Shown here: positions 56,240 through 64,000 of the stretch, in pieces
How the letters are laid out: each line of letters opens with the position of its first letter
How positions within the stretch are numbered: position 1 is the stretch's first letter
Source of the DNA: Gordoniibacillus chartarius
GTDB lineage: Bacteria; Bacillota; Bacilli; Paenibacillales; NBRC-103111
Assembly (NCBI RefSeq): GCF_042432825.1
Contig: NZ_JBHLWN010000022.1
Location: 100,020-164,019 of the forward strand
Direction of reading: 5' to 3'
DNA: 64,000 bases
The notes under the pieces: model-generated
What the model was told of the DNA's origin: nothing
What the model saw: the letters and a program-made list of their open reading frames with translations, nothing else
The model's database searches: none
Translations under genes and position numbers: made by a program

Positions 56240-56331
56240 GTGACAAAGGCAAACCGCAGGAAACTGCGGGACGCAAAGCCAAAGGGCCTGACCCGAGCGG
56301 GTTTTTCCGTTCGGATGGCAGCCGGTTGCCA
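56240..56331 (+). ncRNA. Cyclic di-GMP-I (GEMM) riboswitch
   Basis: The sequence has the hallmark segments of the c-di-GMP-I aptamer in order: AAGGCAAACC, a stem CGCAG-GAAA-CTGCG capped by the GNRA tetraloop, GGGACGCAAAGCC, GGGCCT as one side of the tetraloop receptor, a variable hairpin, then ATGGCAGCCGG and TTGCC closing the P1 helix with GGCAA. It lies 89 bases before the start codon of a giant exported repeat protein. A terminator-like hairpin follows (56358-56382). Confidence 0.92.
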
Positions 56332-56357
56332 CAAGGAATCATAGTCTTTATGCCTAT

Positions 56358-56382
56358 GGACCCTTGTTGGGTTCATTTTTTT
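56358..56382 (+). terminator. Riboswitch expression-platform terminator
   Basis: GGACCC pairs with GGGTTC (one wobble) followed by ATTTTTTT. CCACAAGG (56329-56336), which begins in the 3' strand of the aptamer P1 helix, can instead pair with CCTTGTTGG (56362-56370) inside this hairpin, so P1 and the antiterminator compete. That would make ligand binding favour termination; this direction is inferred. Confidence 0.7.
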
Positions 56383-56419
56383 GTTTTTGTCACAATTTGT
56401 TGTAGGGGGATTATTTAGG

Positions 56420-59400
56420 ATGAGACAACGAAAACAATGGGCAGGATGGCTTGCATTGCTGCTTACTCTTCAGCTGCTGCTTCCGGCTATCACGGCAAAT
56501 GCGGCGGCTGATAGCGGAACGCTGCTGCCTCCAAGTAACGTCGCGGCTCAGAATGTTACACCAAGTGACATTAAATTGACTTGGAGTCCGGTTTACAGTG
56601 CCACCGGCTACAATGTTTACAGTATTGTTTATGGATCCATGGACCTGGTGGGGACTACAGCAACAACGTCCTTCAGTTTAAGCGGTCTGTCTGAAGGTTC
56701 CTACAGCTATGTGGTTTCCACGCTTAGCTCAGGCTCGGAGTCCGGACCGGGAGCGCCGGTCACGGTTACGGTCACATACCCTGAATTAGCGGCTCCTGCA
56801 TCGTTTACTTATGCGATTCAGAATGGGAACGATATTGTGTTAAGTTGGGGAGCTGTGCAATATGCCCAAACATATAACCTATACCAAGTAGGTTCGGACG
56901 GGTCGAATACGCTGCTCTATTCGGGGGCGGCACGTACTTATACGATTCCGAACGCACCTGACGGCAATTATACATACACGGTTTCTGCATCGCATTCCAA
57001 ATATGGTGTTTCCCCAGAAACCGCACCTTTGAAGGTGGCGGTAGCACGCCCGACGATGACGGCTCCTGCCGGCTTCAAAGCTGCATTGTCCAACTTGGTG
57101 GATGTTACTCTGAGCTGGAGTGCCGTGCCGTTTGCGACGAATTATAAAATTTATCAGGTCACCGAAGGCGAGAAAGTGCTGAAGAGCACGATAACGGCTA
57201 CGAGCGTTAAGTATACCAATTTGCCTGCCGGCGATTATGTATATGAAGTTCATTCGAACAGCGACCGTTTCGGTGAATCTGCAGACGGCAGCCAAGCCTC
57301 GATTACGGTCGGGACCGTCACGATGGCGCCGCCGGCAAGCGTAACTTTCAAACTGCAAAATCTAAACGATGTTGTCCTTTCCTGGACAGCTTCCGCGAAC
57401 GCAACAGCTTATAAAATTTATCAGATCGTCGATGGTCAGCCAGTGTTGAAAAGCACTGTAACGGGACTGACGGCGACTTATGCCAAGATGCCTGCTGGTG
57501 ATTATACGTATGAAGTGCGCGCTTATAGCGACCGATTCGGCGAGTCGAATGGCGGTACTCAGGTTAACGTAACTGTCAGTGATGTCGTCATGGAAGCGCC
57601 GCTGAATGTAGCTTACAATATTGTGAACGGCAATGACATTGTGCTTACGTGGGATGCGGCGGCGAACGCAACCAATTACAAAATATACTTGGTTGCCAAC
57701 GGACAAGAGACGCTGAAAAACACTATAACGGGCAGGACAATCACTTATGCGAATCAGCCTGCGGGTGAATACACATACAAGGTGTACTCCTACTCCACGC
57801 GATTCGGCGAATCCGCAGAAGGCAGTTCGATTTCCGTTTCGCTGGTACACCCGGTCATGGTGCCGCCGGCGAATGTAACACAAACCGTGAAGAGCGCGAC
57901 GAGTTTTGCATTGAACTGGGATGCTGTGACCTACGCGACCAGCTACAAAGTTTATATCATCGATAATGGGCAAAAGGTTTTGAAAAGTACGGTGACAACG
58001 CCGACAGTTACTTACACGGGTGTTGCACCGGGAACATATACGTACGAAATCAACACCTTCTCCAGCCGATTCGGCGAGTCGGCGGCAGGAACACGCGTTG
58101 AAGTCACAATGAATGGAGAGACGATGCAGGCGCCGGGGAATCCGACGTATACCGTTGAGTATATTAATGACTATACCCTTAAATGGACGGCTTCAGCGAA
58201 TGCCACCGGCTATAAAGTGTATCAAATCATAGACGGTGAGCGTGTGCTGAAAAGTACGGTATCCGGGTTATCAGTTTCCTACACATATTTGCCTGAAGGT
58301 AACTATGAATATGTCGTGCATTCATATTCGACGCTGCTTGGGGAATCACCGGAAGGTGCGAAGATTTCGTTCACGGTTGTTTGGCCGGAAATTTCCCCTC
58401 CAAGCAACGTCACATACAAAGTGCAGAATGGCAACGATGTGGTAGTCAGTTGGGCTGCAGTTGCGAATGTGAACGGCTATAAAGTGTACGAAGTGTTGGA
58501 TGGACAGACTATATTAAAGGCGACGGTTACAGTTCCAGCGGTTACGACGACAATAACTGATGTAACAGCTGGAAAACACGTGTACGAGATTCGCTCTTTC
58601 AGAAATCGATTTGGTGAGTCAAAGACGAAAAGTCAGCTGAGTTTGGATATGGTATATCCGGTTGTACAGTCGCCGGCGAATCTTACCTACACGATCTCCA
58701 ACGGCAATGACGTAACGCTGAAGTGGAATGCTGCGCTGTATGCATCGTCATATAAAGTATATCGGGTGGTAGACGGAAATAAAGTGCTTGTAAGCACCGT
58801 TACCGGAACATCGACTACATATGCCAAAATGCAGGCTGGTACTTATAATTATGTTGTGTATGCCGTCAGTAACCGGTTTGGAGAGTCTCCGAACGGAAGT
58901 CCTATAGAAGTGAACGTTGCGGAGCACACGATGGAAGCTCCGAATAACCTGGTGTACACTGTAACGAACGGCAATGATATAACTCTGAAGTGGGATGCCG
59001 TAACCTATGCCGCTTCATATAATGTTTATGAGATTAGTGGAGATCAAAGGACATTAAAGAAGACGGTAACTACCACATCAGCTAGCTTCGTCAATATGCC
59101 TGCCGGCGATTACAAGTATGAAGTCCGATCGCTTAGTATGAGGTTTGGAGAATCGCCCGAGGGTGCTCAAATTGCATATGCTGTTGTTCTCCCGGTCATG
59201 CAAGCTCCAGGTAATTTGACCTTCAGTGTTGCGAATGGTAACGACTTAACTCTGAAGTGGGAGGCTACAACTTATGCTACCTCTTATAACGTCTACCAAG
59301 TTATCGACGGGGAACGTTCGTTGAAGAGGACAGTCAGTACGCTTGCGGCGGCTTTCACCAATATGCCGGCCGGTGATTATTTGTATGAAGTTCGCTCGGT

Positions 59401-61807
59401 CAGCACCAGATTTGGAGAATCTCCTGAAGGTGCGCAAATCGCCTTTGCGGTTGTATATCCAATTATGCAAGCCCCGGGCAACCTGACGCAAAGTATCGCG
59501 AACGGCAACGATTTTACGATCCGGTGGAGTGCCGTAACATATGCAACAGCGTATAAAGTATATCAGGTCGTTGACGGCCTGCGGGTGCTCAAGGCAACGG
59601 TAACGAGCACATCGGCGTCTTTCCCGAACATGCCGCAGGGAGATTACACATACGAAGTAAATTCGTTCAGTTCTCGATTTGGAGAGTCACCTGTAGCGGG
59701 AAAAATCGACTTCTTGTTGAAATGGCCGGTACTGCAAGCACCTCAGCTTAAGGGTACGGTCTTTAACGCGAATAACATTACGTTTACTTGGCAGTCGGCT
59801 GCATGGGCAAACGAATATCGCGTCTATGAAGTCACCGCGGGTAACCGTCAGCTGGTTTACAAAGGAACGGCGTTAACGTCGAAAGTGTATAACTTGTCGG
59901 AAGAAACGCATTCGTATGAGATGACGATTTATAGCAATCGATTCGGCGAGTCCGCACCTTCGCCGGTATATGCGGAAACGATCGTATATCCGACCATGCA
60001 AGCTCCGGAGGCGACATTAACGCTAACCAGTTCGACAAGCGCTCGGATTTATTGGAACTTCGTTACTTATGCGAACGGGTACAATATCTATGAACTGGTA
60101 AACGGACAACCGGTGGAAATCGCTAGAAATATTAATAACTTGTCTTACACCATTTCGAATTTGTCTTATGCAGATCATCAGTATTACGTAACGTCGTATA
60201 GTAACTCCTTCGGCGAATCGGCAGCATCGAATATCGTATTGGCGAAGTTAATCGTTGATACGGAGGCGCCAGTAACGAAGGCGAATGCACCGGCAAGTTG
60301 GTCGAATCAAGATGTAGTCGTGACACTGTCCGCTACGGACAATGAAACTGGTGTTGTACAAACGTACTATTCCTTAAACGGCAGTGCTTATGTTCCAGGG
60401 AATTCGTTTACCGTTTCTCAGGAAGGCATTACAAAGGTTTCCTACTACTCGGTAGATAAGGTCGGAAACCAAGAGACGCCAACTACGATCGATGTGAAAA
60501 TCGACCGTACCGCACCGGTCACAACGGCAAGCGCACCGGTAGGCTGGTCGAAGGAAGAAGTGACGGTAAGCTTGACGGCAGAGGATAGCGGAAGCGGCGT
60601 AGCGAAGACATACTACTCGGTTAATGACGGAGAGTACGTAGAAGGTACTACGGTGAAGCTGAGCCAAGAAGGCGTGAGCAAGGTGTCGTTCTACTCGGTA
60701 GACGCAGCAGGCAACGCGGAAGCGGCGCAGTCCATCGATGTCAGCATCGACCGCACCGCACCGGTCACAACGGCTAGCGCACCGACAGGCTGGTCGAAGG
60801 AAGAAGTGACGGTAAGCTTGACGGCAGAGGATAGCGGAAGCGGCGTAGCGAAGACATACTACTCGGTTAATGGCGGAGAGTACGTAGAAGGTACTACGGT
60901 GAAGCTGAGCCAAGAAGGCGTGAGCAAGGTGTCGTTCTACTCGGTAGACGCAGCAGGCAACGCGGAAGCGGCGCAGTTCATCGATGTCAGCATCGACCGT
61001 ACCCCGCCGGTCACAACGGCAAGTGCACCGGCAGGCTGGTCGAAGGATGAAGTAACGGTAAGCTTAACGGCAGAGGACAGCGGAAGCGGCGTAGCGAAGA
61101 CATACTACTCGGTTAATGGCGGAGAGTACGTAGAAGGTACTACGGTGAAGCTGAGCCAAGAAGGCGTGAGCAAGGTGTCGTTCTACTCGGTAGACGCAGC
61201 AGGCAACGCGGAAGCGGCTCAAGACGTATCCGTTCAAATTGATAAGACAGCTCCGCTGATCGACATGGTGGTGGAGCCTGAGTACGGCTTAGGCAGCGTG
61301 GTCCCATTGAATTTTACGGCAACTGACTCGTTGTCAGGCATCATTAATTCGGTTATGACAGTTAAATATCCGAATTCTGCAAGTGCAGTAACCAAGGAAA
61401 GCGGAGAGAGCATTTCGTTAAATGTGCCGGGAACGTACACGGTAGAAGTTACCGCAACAAACGGTGCTGGGCTTTCGACGAAAATAGTCAAACAATTCTC
61501 CGTGTATATTCCGGCAACCATTACGGTAACGCCAACAGTCATCAAGGGCAATAATGGGGTCTTTACCGTAAGAGTAGACCTCCCGTCCGGTTATAGTACG
61601 GCAGGGTTTAATCTGGATAGTGTCCGACTCAATGGTGTAAAGGCTCTGACAAGCAATAACGGTTATTACAACCAAGCAAAAAATGGGCAGTTCAAGTTTG
61701 AACGATCTGATTTCGCTTGGAGCGGCTCGGAAGCTGTATTGCACTTTACCGGGTTGGTCAACGGTAATGAAGTATCCGGTCAAACGACAGTGAAATTACA
61801 AAAATAA
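56420..61807 (+). CDS. Giant secreted fibronectin-III repeat protein under c-di-GMP control
   Basis: The 1795-aa protein has a signal peptide (WLALLLTLQLLLPAITANAA), then 14 fibronectin-III-like modules of about 84 residues. Each has an LKWDAVTYATSYKVYQV-type core, and most end in the conserved RFGES. Four modules of about 82 residues follow (TTASAPxGWSKEEVTVSLTA, then YYSVNGGEYVEG), resembling OmpL47/Big-type domains; the last three are nearly identical in DNA. A unique C-terminal domain of about 190 residues ends the protein. No SLH, LPXTG or other wall anchor is visible, so it may be released or bound non-covalently. The ATG at 56420 follows AGGGGG; the longer frame from 56381 overlaps the terminator. 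The riboswitch suggests an adhesin or biofilm matrix role. Confidence 0.88.
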   Translation: MRQRKQWAGWLALLLTLQLLLPAITANAAADSGTLLPPSNVAAQNVTPSDIKLTWSPVYSATGYNVYSIVYGSMDLVGTTATTSFSLSGLSEGSYSYVVSTLSSGSESGPGAPVTVTVTYPELAAPASFTYAIQNGNDIVLSWGAVQYAQTYNLYQVGSDGSNTLLYSGAARTYTIPNAPDGNYTYTVSASHSKYGVSPETAPLKVAVARPTMTAPAGFKAALSNLVDVTLSWSAVPFATNYKIYQVTEGEKVLKSTITATSVKYTNLPAGDYVYEVHSNSDRFGESADGSQASITVGTVTMAPPASVTFKLQNLNDVVLSWTASANATAYKIYQIVDGQPVLKSTVTGLTATYAKMPAGDYTYEVRAYSDRFGESNGGTQVNVTVSDVVMEAPLNVAYNIVNGNDIVLTWDAAANATNYKIYLVANGQETLKNTITGRTITYANQPAGEYTYKVYSYSTRFGESAEGSSISVSLVHPVMVPPANVTQTVKSATSFALNWDAVTYATSYKVYIIDNGQKVLKSTVTTPTVTYTGVAPGTYTYEINTFSSRFGESAAGTRVEVTMNGETMQAPGNPTYTVEYINDYTLKWTASANATGYKVYQIIDGERVLKSTVSGLSVSYTYLPEGNYEYVVHSYSTLLGESPEGAKISFTVVWPEISPPSNVTYKVQNGNDVVVSWAAVANVNGYKVYEVLDGQTILKATVTVPAVTTTITDVTAGKHVYEIRSFRNRFGESKTKSQLSLDMVYPVVQSPANLTYTISNGNDVTLKWNAALYASSYKVYRVVDGNKVLVSTVTGTSTTYAKMQAGTYNYVVYAVSNRFGESPNGSPIEVNVAEHTMEAPNNLVYTVTNGNDITLKWDAVTYAASYNVYEISGDQRTLKKTVTTTSASFVNMPAGDYKYEVRSLSMRFGESPEGAQIAYAVVLPVMQAPGNLTFSVANGNDLTLKWEATTYATSYNVYQVIDGERSLKRTVSTLAAAFTNMPAGDYLYEVRSVSTRFGESPEGAQIAFAVVYPIMQAPGNLTQSIANGNDFTIRWSAVTYATAYKVYQVVDGLRVLKATVTSTSASFPNMPQGDYTYEVNSFSSRFGESPVAGKIDFLLKWPVLQAPQLKGTVFNANNITFTWQSAAWANEYRVYEVTAGNRQLVYKGTALTSKVYNLSEETHSYEMTIYSNRFGESAPSPVYAETIVYPTMQAPEATLTLTSSTSARIYWNFVTYANGYNIYELVNGQPVEIARNINNLSYTISNLSYADHQYYVTSYSNSFGESAASNIVLAKLIVDTEAPVTKANAPASWSNQDVVVTLSATDNETGVVQTYYSLNGSAYVPGNSFTVSQEGITKVSYYSVDKVGNQETPTTIDVKIDRTAPVTTASAPVGWSKEEVTVSLTAEDSGSGVAKTYYSVNDGEYVEGTTVKLSQEGVSKVSFYSVDAAGNAEAAQSIDVSIDRTAPVTTASAPTGWSKEEVTVSLTAEDSGSGVAKTYYSVNGGEYVEGTTVKLSQEGVSKVSFYSVDAAGNAEAAQFIDVSIDRTPPVTTASAPAGWSKDEVTVSLTAEDSGSGVAKTYYSVNGGEYVEGTTVKLSQEGVSKVSFYSVDAAGNAEAAQDVSVQIDKTAPLIDMVVEPEYGLGSVVPLNFTATDSLSGIINSVMTVKYPNSASAVTKESGESISLNVPGTYTVEVTATNGAGLSTKIVKQFSVYIPATITVTPTVIKGNNGVFTVRVDLPSGYSTAGFNLDSVRLNGVKALTSNNGYYNQAKNGQFKFERSDFAWSGSEAVLHFTGLVNGNEVSGQTTVKLQK
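60510..61245 (+). repeat. 246-bp tandem repeats encoding three near-identical domains
   Basis: Three 246-bp units (82 codons) within the fibronectin-III repeat gene are almost identical at the nucleotide level, including synonymous sites; a fourth, older copy precedes them and is diverged. This points to recent expansion or gene conversion. Confidence 0.9.
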
Positions 61808-61816
61808 AGCTGTTCG

Positions 61817-61866
61817 CATCACCATTTCCTTATGTGCCCCAAGCATGTAAGGGGATGGTGATTTTG
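61817..61866 (+). terminator. Rho-independent terminator of the fibronectin-III repeat gene
   Basis: ATCACCAT pairs with ATGGTGAT, with an inner CCTTA/TAAGG stem, followed by TTTTGTT. Confidence 0.85.
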
Positions 61867-61949
61867 TTCTTCAAAGGATGATCTTCAATGCGGTTGGTTA
61901 ATAGTAGTATGAGGATACTGTTAGTTCGGGTTCGTAGGAGGAGATTGAA

Positions 61950-62885
61950 GTGGCGGAGTTTGACGTGTATGCCTTTGCCGATTACTCAGGAGCCGCGTCG
62001 GATAAAGAACAGCGTCGCCGGATCGCTTGGTGCGTAGGGCGGCGGTTGAGTGGCCTGCTGGACGGTCGTGGAGAGCTCCCTGCGGAGGTTTCGAATGGCA
62101 CAGGAGATGAGGGGAGGCCCCTGTCGATTGTCGGTTGTACGCGAAGAGAGCTTGTCGAGGTGGCTTTACGTCTTCTGCAAAAGGCGACTGCGGCGCGAGA
62201 GCGGGTGTTGTTCGGCTTCGATCATAACTACAGCATGCCGGTAGGATTTTACGAAGCGGCTACGGGCCGGGAGCAGCGTTCATGGCGGCAAATGCTTGAT
62301 TGGCTCGCGGATGAGCTGGAAGTGGGGCTCGAAGAGGGTGTCGAGCCCCACCCGAGGCAGTGGGCCGCTCGGGTGAACGAGGCGATCGCGCGCAGGCTGA
62401 AGCTGCCGGTAGGACCGTTCTGGGGCCCGCATTTTTCGCCTGGCCGGCGGATGTTCCCGTTCGGCGAGTTCGGCGCGAGGCTTCCCGAGCGACGCCTCGT
62501 GGAAACCCGCCAGACCGGCATGAAGTCGGCGTACCAGCTCGGCGGAGCAGGCTCCGTCGGCCTGCAGTCGCTGTTCGGGATAGCCCGTCTGCGGCAGCTG
62601 CTGCGCCGCTGCGAGGCGGCTGACATCCCGCTGCACTGCTGGCCGTTTGACGGCTGGTCGCCGCCGCAGCAAAAGCATGTTATGGTCGAGGTATATCCGA
62701 CACTCTACCTGCCTGCCGCCGCTGGGCGGCGCACTGACGCCGGCGATGCCGCCGCCTGTGTGCGCTGGGCGCGCGAGCAGGATCGCCTCGGGCAGCTCGA
62801 CGAATGGCTCGCCGAGCCGCCCGGGCTGACGCCCGCCGAGCGCCGGCGGGCAGCGCTTGAGGGCTGGGTGCTCGGCGTGCGCTGA
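61950..62885 (+). CDS. DUF429-like predicted nuclease (RNase H fold), tentative
   Basis: The 311-aa soluble protein starts with a strand carrying an acidic residue, VYAFADYSGA. It has a second strand with an acidic residue in VLFGFDHNYSMP and a later VMVEVYPTLYLP. This D...D...E-V-Y-P pattern is that of DUF429/COG2410 proteins, predicted RNase H-fold nucleases of unknown role. The C-terminal region GDAAACVRWAREQDRLGQL also fits that family. The start is GTG at 61950 after AGGAGGAG. The C-terminal half is more GC-rich than the rest. It is monocistronic. Confidence 0.6.
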   Translation: MAEFDVYAFADYSGAASDKEQRRRIAWCVGRRLSGLLDGRGELPAEVSNGTGDEGRPLSIVGCTRRELVEVALRLLQKATAARERVLFGFDHNYSMPVGFYEAATGREQRSWRQMLDWLADELEVGLEEGVEPHPRQWAARVNEAIARRLKLPVGPFWGPHFSPGRRMFPFGEFGARLPERRLVETRQTGMKSAYQLGGAGSVGLQSLFGIARLRQLLRRCEAADIPLHCWPFDGWSPPQQKHVMVEVYPTLYLPAAAGRRTDAGDAAACVRWAREQDRLGQLDEWLAEPPGLTPAERRRAALEGWVLGVR

Positions 62886-62899
62886 GCTCCCTCGCACAA

Positions 62900-63110
62900 A
62901 TGCGATTAGGCATTCAGCACCTCGGCCTCAACAGCACCCCGTCGCAAATGCCTTGCGTAATTGGCACCTCAGTCTCACTGGCATACCTATCGTATATGGC
63001 TTGCGTAATTGGTACTTCGTCTTCACTGGCATCCGCCTCGCATAAGCCTTGCACATTCGCATTTTATATCTGAGGCATCTTCCATCGTATTTGCCCTAGG
63101 CATTTACGCC
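62900..63110. repeat. Diverged 48-bp tandem repeat (about 4-5 copies)
   Basis: Units start near 62900, 62948, 62996 and 63044, exactly 48 bp apart, with a shorter one after 63091. The best conserved core is TTGCGTAATTGG followed by ACTGGCAT and CGTAT or CGCAT. A frame encoding 16-residue repeats is open through part of it but has no ribosome site. The rest of the gap to 63340 shows no gene. Confidence 0.75.
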
Positions 63111-63356
63111 GACCCATGCATCTCATCTCATCCCAAAGTCCTCGAGCAAATCTTCCATCAGCCCTCGCTTAATCTGTCGCTCCGGGACCTTCATAACCGT
63201 GCCGGCATGGCTTTAAGCGTCTCGCGCCCCGCACAATAGGCCCCCAAGCTCCGCCGTCTCGCAGCCTTCAGCATCCGTCCCCGCCAAGCAGACGCCTGTC
63301 ACTGACATATGCTAAAATAGAAAAAACTACCTATTCACACGAAGGAGATCTTACCG

Positions 63357-63824
63357 ATGCTAACGCTGAACCGCGAGCCGGAAGTCAAGGCGGAAATGTT
63401 AATCCGGAGGCCGGCTGAAGAAGTGTTCGAAGCTTTCGCAGACCCGGCCGTCACTACAAAATTTTGGTTCACCGGAAGCAGCGGAAGGCTGGAGGCGGGC
63501 AAACAGGTCCGTTGGGAGTGGGCCATGTACGGCGTATCGGATACCGTCACCGTATTGGAGTTTGACCCTTACCGGCGGATTCTGGTTGAGTTTTCCGACG
63601 GTACTCGGACCGAATGGACCTTCACACAACGCGCAGCGGACGAAACGATGGTCGCAATCATTGATTCAGGGTACAGCGGCAGCGGAGACGACATCGTCGC
63701 CCGGGCTATCGACTCCATGGGCGGCTACACGATAGTGCTGTGCGGGTTGAAGGCGCTATTGGAGCACAATGTTTTGCTGAAGCTTGTGGCGGACAAGGCT
63801 CCCGACGCCCATGTGAAAGACTAG
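63357..63824 (+). CDS. SRPBCC / AHSA1-type START-like domain protein
   Basis: The 155-aa protein has the pattern of Aha1-like SRPBCC domains: the N-terminal strand VKAEMLIRRPAEEVFEAFAD, then TKFWFTGSSGRLEAGKQVRW, VLEFDPYRRILVEFSDG and a long C-terminal helix region GGYTIVLCGLKALLEH. Such domains form a hydrophobic pocket and bind lipids or small ligands; no function is assigned to this type. AAGGAG lies 12 bases before the ATG. Nothing else is recognised from 63825 to the end of the window. Confidence 0.87.
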   Translation: MLTLNREPEVKAEMLIRRPAEEVFEAFADPAVTTKFWFTGSSGRLEAGKQVRWEWAMYGVSDTVTVLEFDPYRRILVEFSDGTRTEWTFTQRAADETMVAIIDSGYSGSGDDIVARAIDSMGGYTIVLCGLKALLEHNVLLKLVADKAPDAHVKD

Positions 63825-64000
63825 CTAAAACGAGGTATGCGCTTACAAATAGGGTTGTACGGTCTAGCAAACCCCTTAAACGTAAAGATGCACTACAGCA
63901 GGCCCCCAGCACGCTGCAACAATGTCCTTAGGGACCATGTTGGACCTCCGTCAAGAAAATAGACACGCGTTACGATGTTTTTCTCTTAGAAACCTGTATG

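Noticed and set aside
63825..64000. Partial gene at the right edge
   Set aside because: No frame with a ribosome site or recognisable protein sequence.

Overview
The window looks like a chromosomal segment of a Paenibacillus-type member of the Bacillota. The reasons are strong AGGAGG-type ribosome sites, moderately high GC, several secreted proteins with S-layer homology (SLH) domains, a NupNOPQ-like nucleoside ABC importer, the Firmicutes-type GalT and a ComA-like response regulator. No rRNA, tRNA, insertion sequence or CRISPR array was seen.

Layout. 1-2919: an azlBC-like pair (Lrp regulator and a cut-off AzlC), an alpha/beta hydrolase and a flavin-binding PNPOx-fold protein. 3158-13705: one giant SLH-anchored surface protein (3515 aa) with an internal duplication. 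13955-18278: a MocR-type regulator, a quinone-oxidoreductase-like MDR protein and IlvA. 18486-23250: a BMP-family nucleoside importer operon. 23266-27440: a stalk-domain secreted protein, an XRE regulator, two tandem palindromic repeat arrays and a truncated DinB gene. 27457-32596 (minus): a tightly packed operon led by a divergent Lgt-like membrane enzyme and a Tes/COG1964-like radical SAM protein, followed by a small membrane protein, an SDR, a secreted protein, an SLH-like protein and two tiny ORFs. 33277-39092 (minus): MacB-like ABC transporter, lipoprotein and ABC exporter operon. 39393-41437: an AT-rich two-gene cassette (AAA ATPase plus putative PD-(D/E)XK nuclease) that looks like an acquired defence module. 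41506-44577 (minus): ComA-like regulator with a soluble multi-PAS histidine kinase. 45008-50150: DinG/XPD helicase, a third palindromic array, a chemoreceptor without a sensor domain and an SLH protein with a probable frameshifted tail. 50557-56005: AraC regulator divergent from galK-galE-galT. 56240-61807: a c-di-GMP-I riboswitch in front of a 1795-aa fibronectin-III repeat surface protein. 61950-63824: a DUF429-like gene, a 48-bp tandem array and an SRPBCC protein.

The most unusual signals are: (1) three separate tandem arrays that all have a 52-bp period and each carry a palindrome, two of them clearly related in architecture although their stem arms differ and stay complementary; (2) the Lgt-like/Tes-like radical SAM operon, a candidate unrecognised membrane-lipid or lipoprotein modification pathway; (3) the AT-rich ATPase-nuclease cassette; (4) c-di-GMP control of a giant adhesin-like protein.
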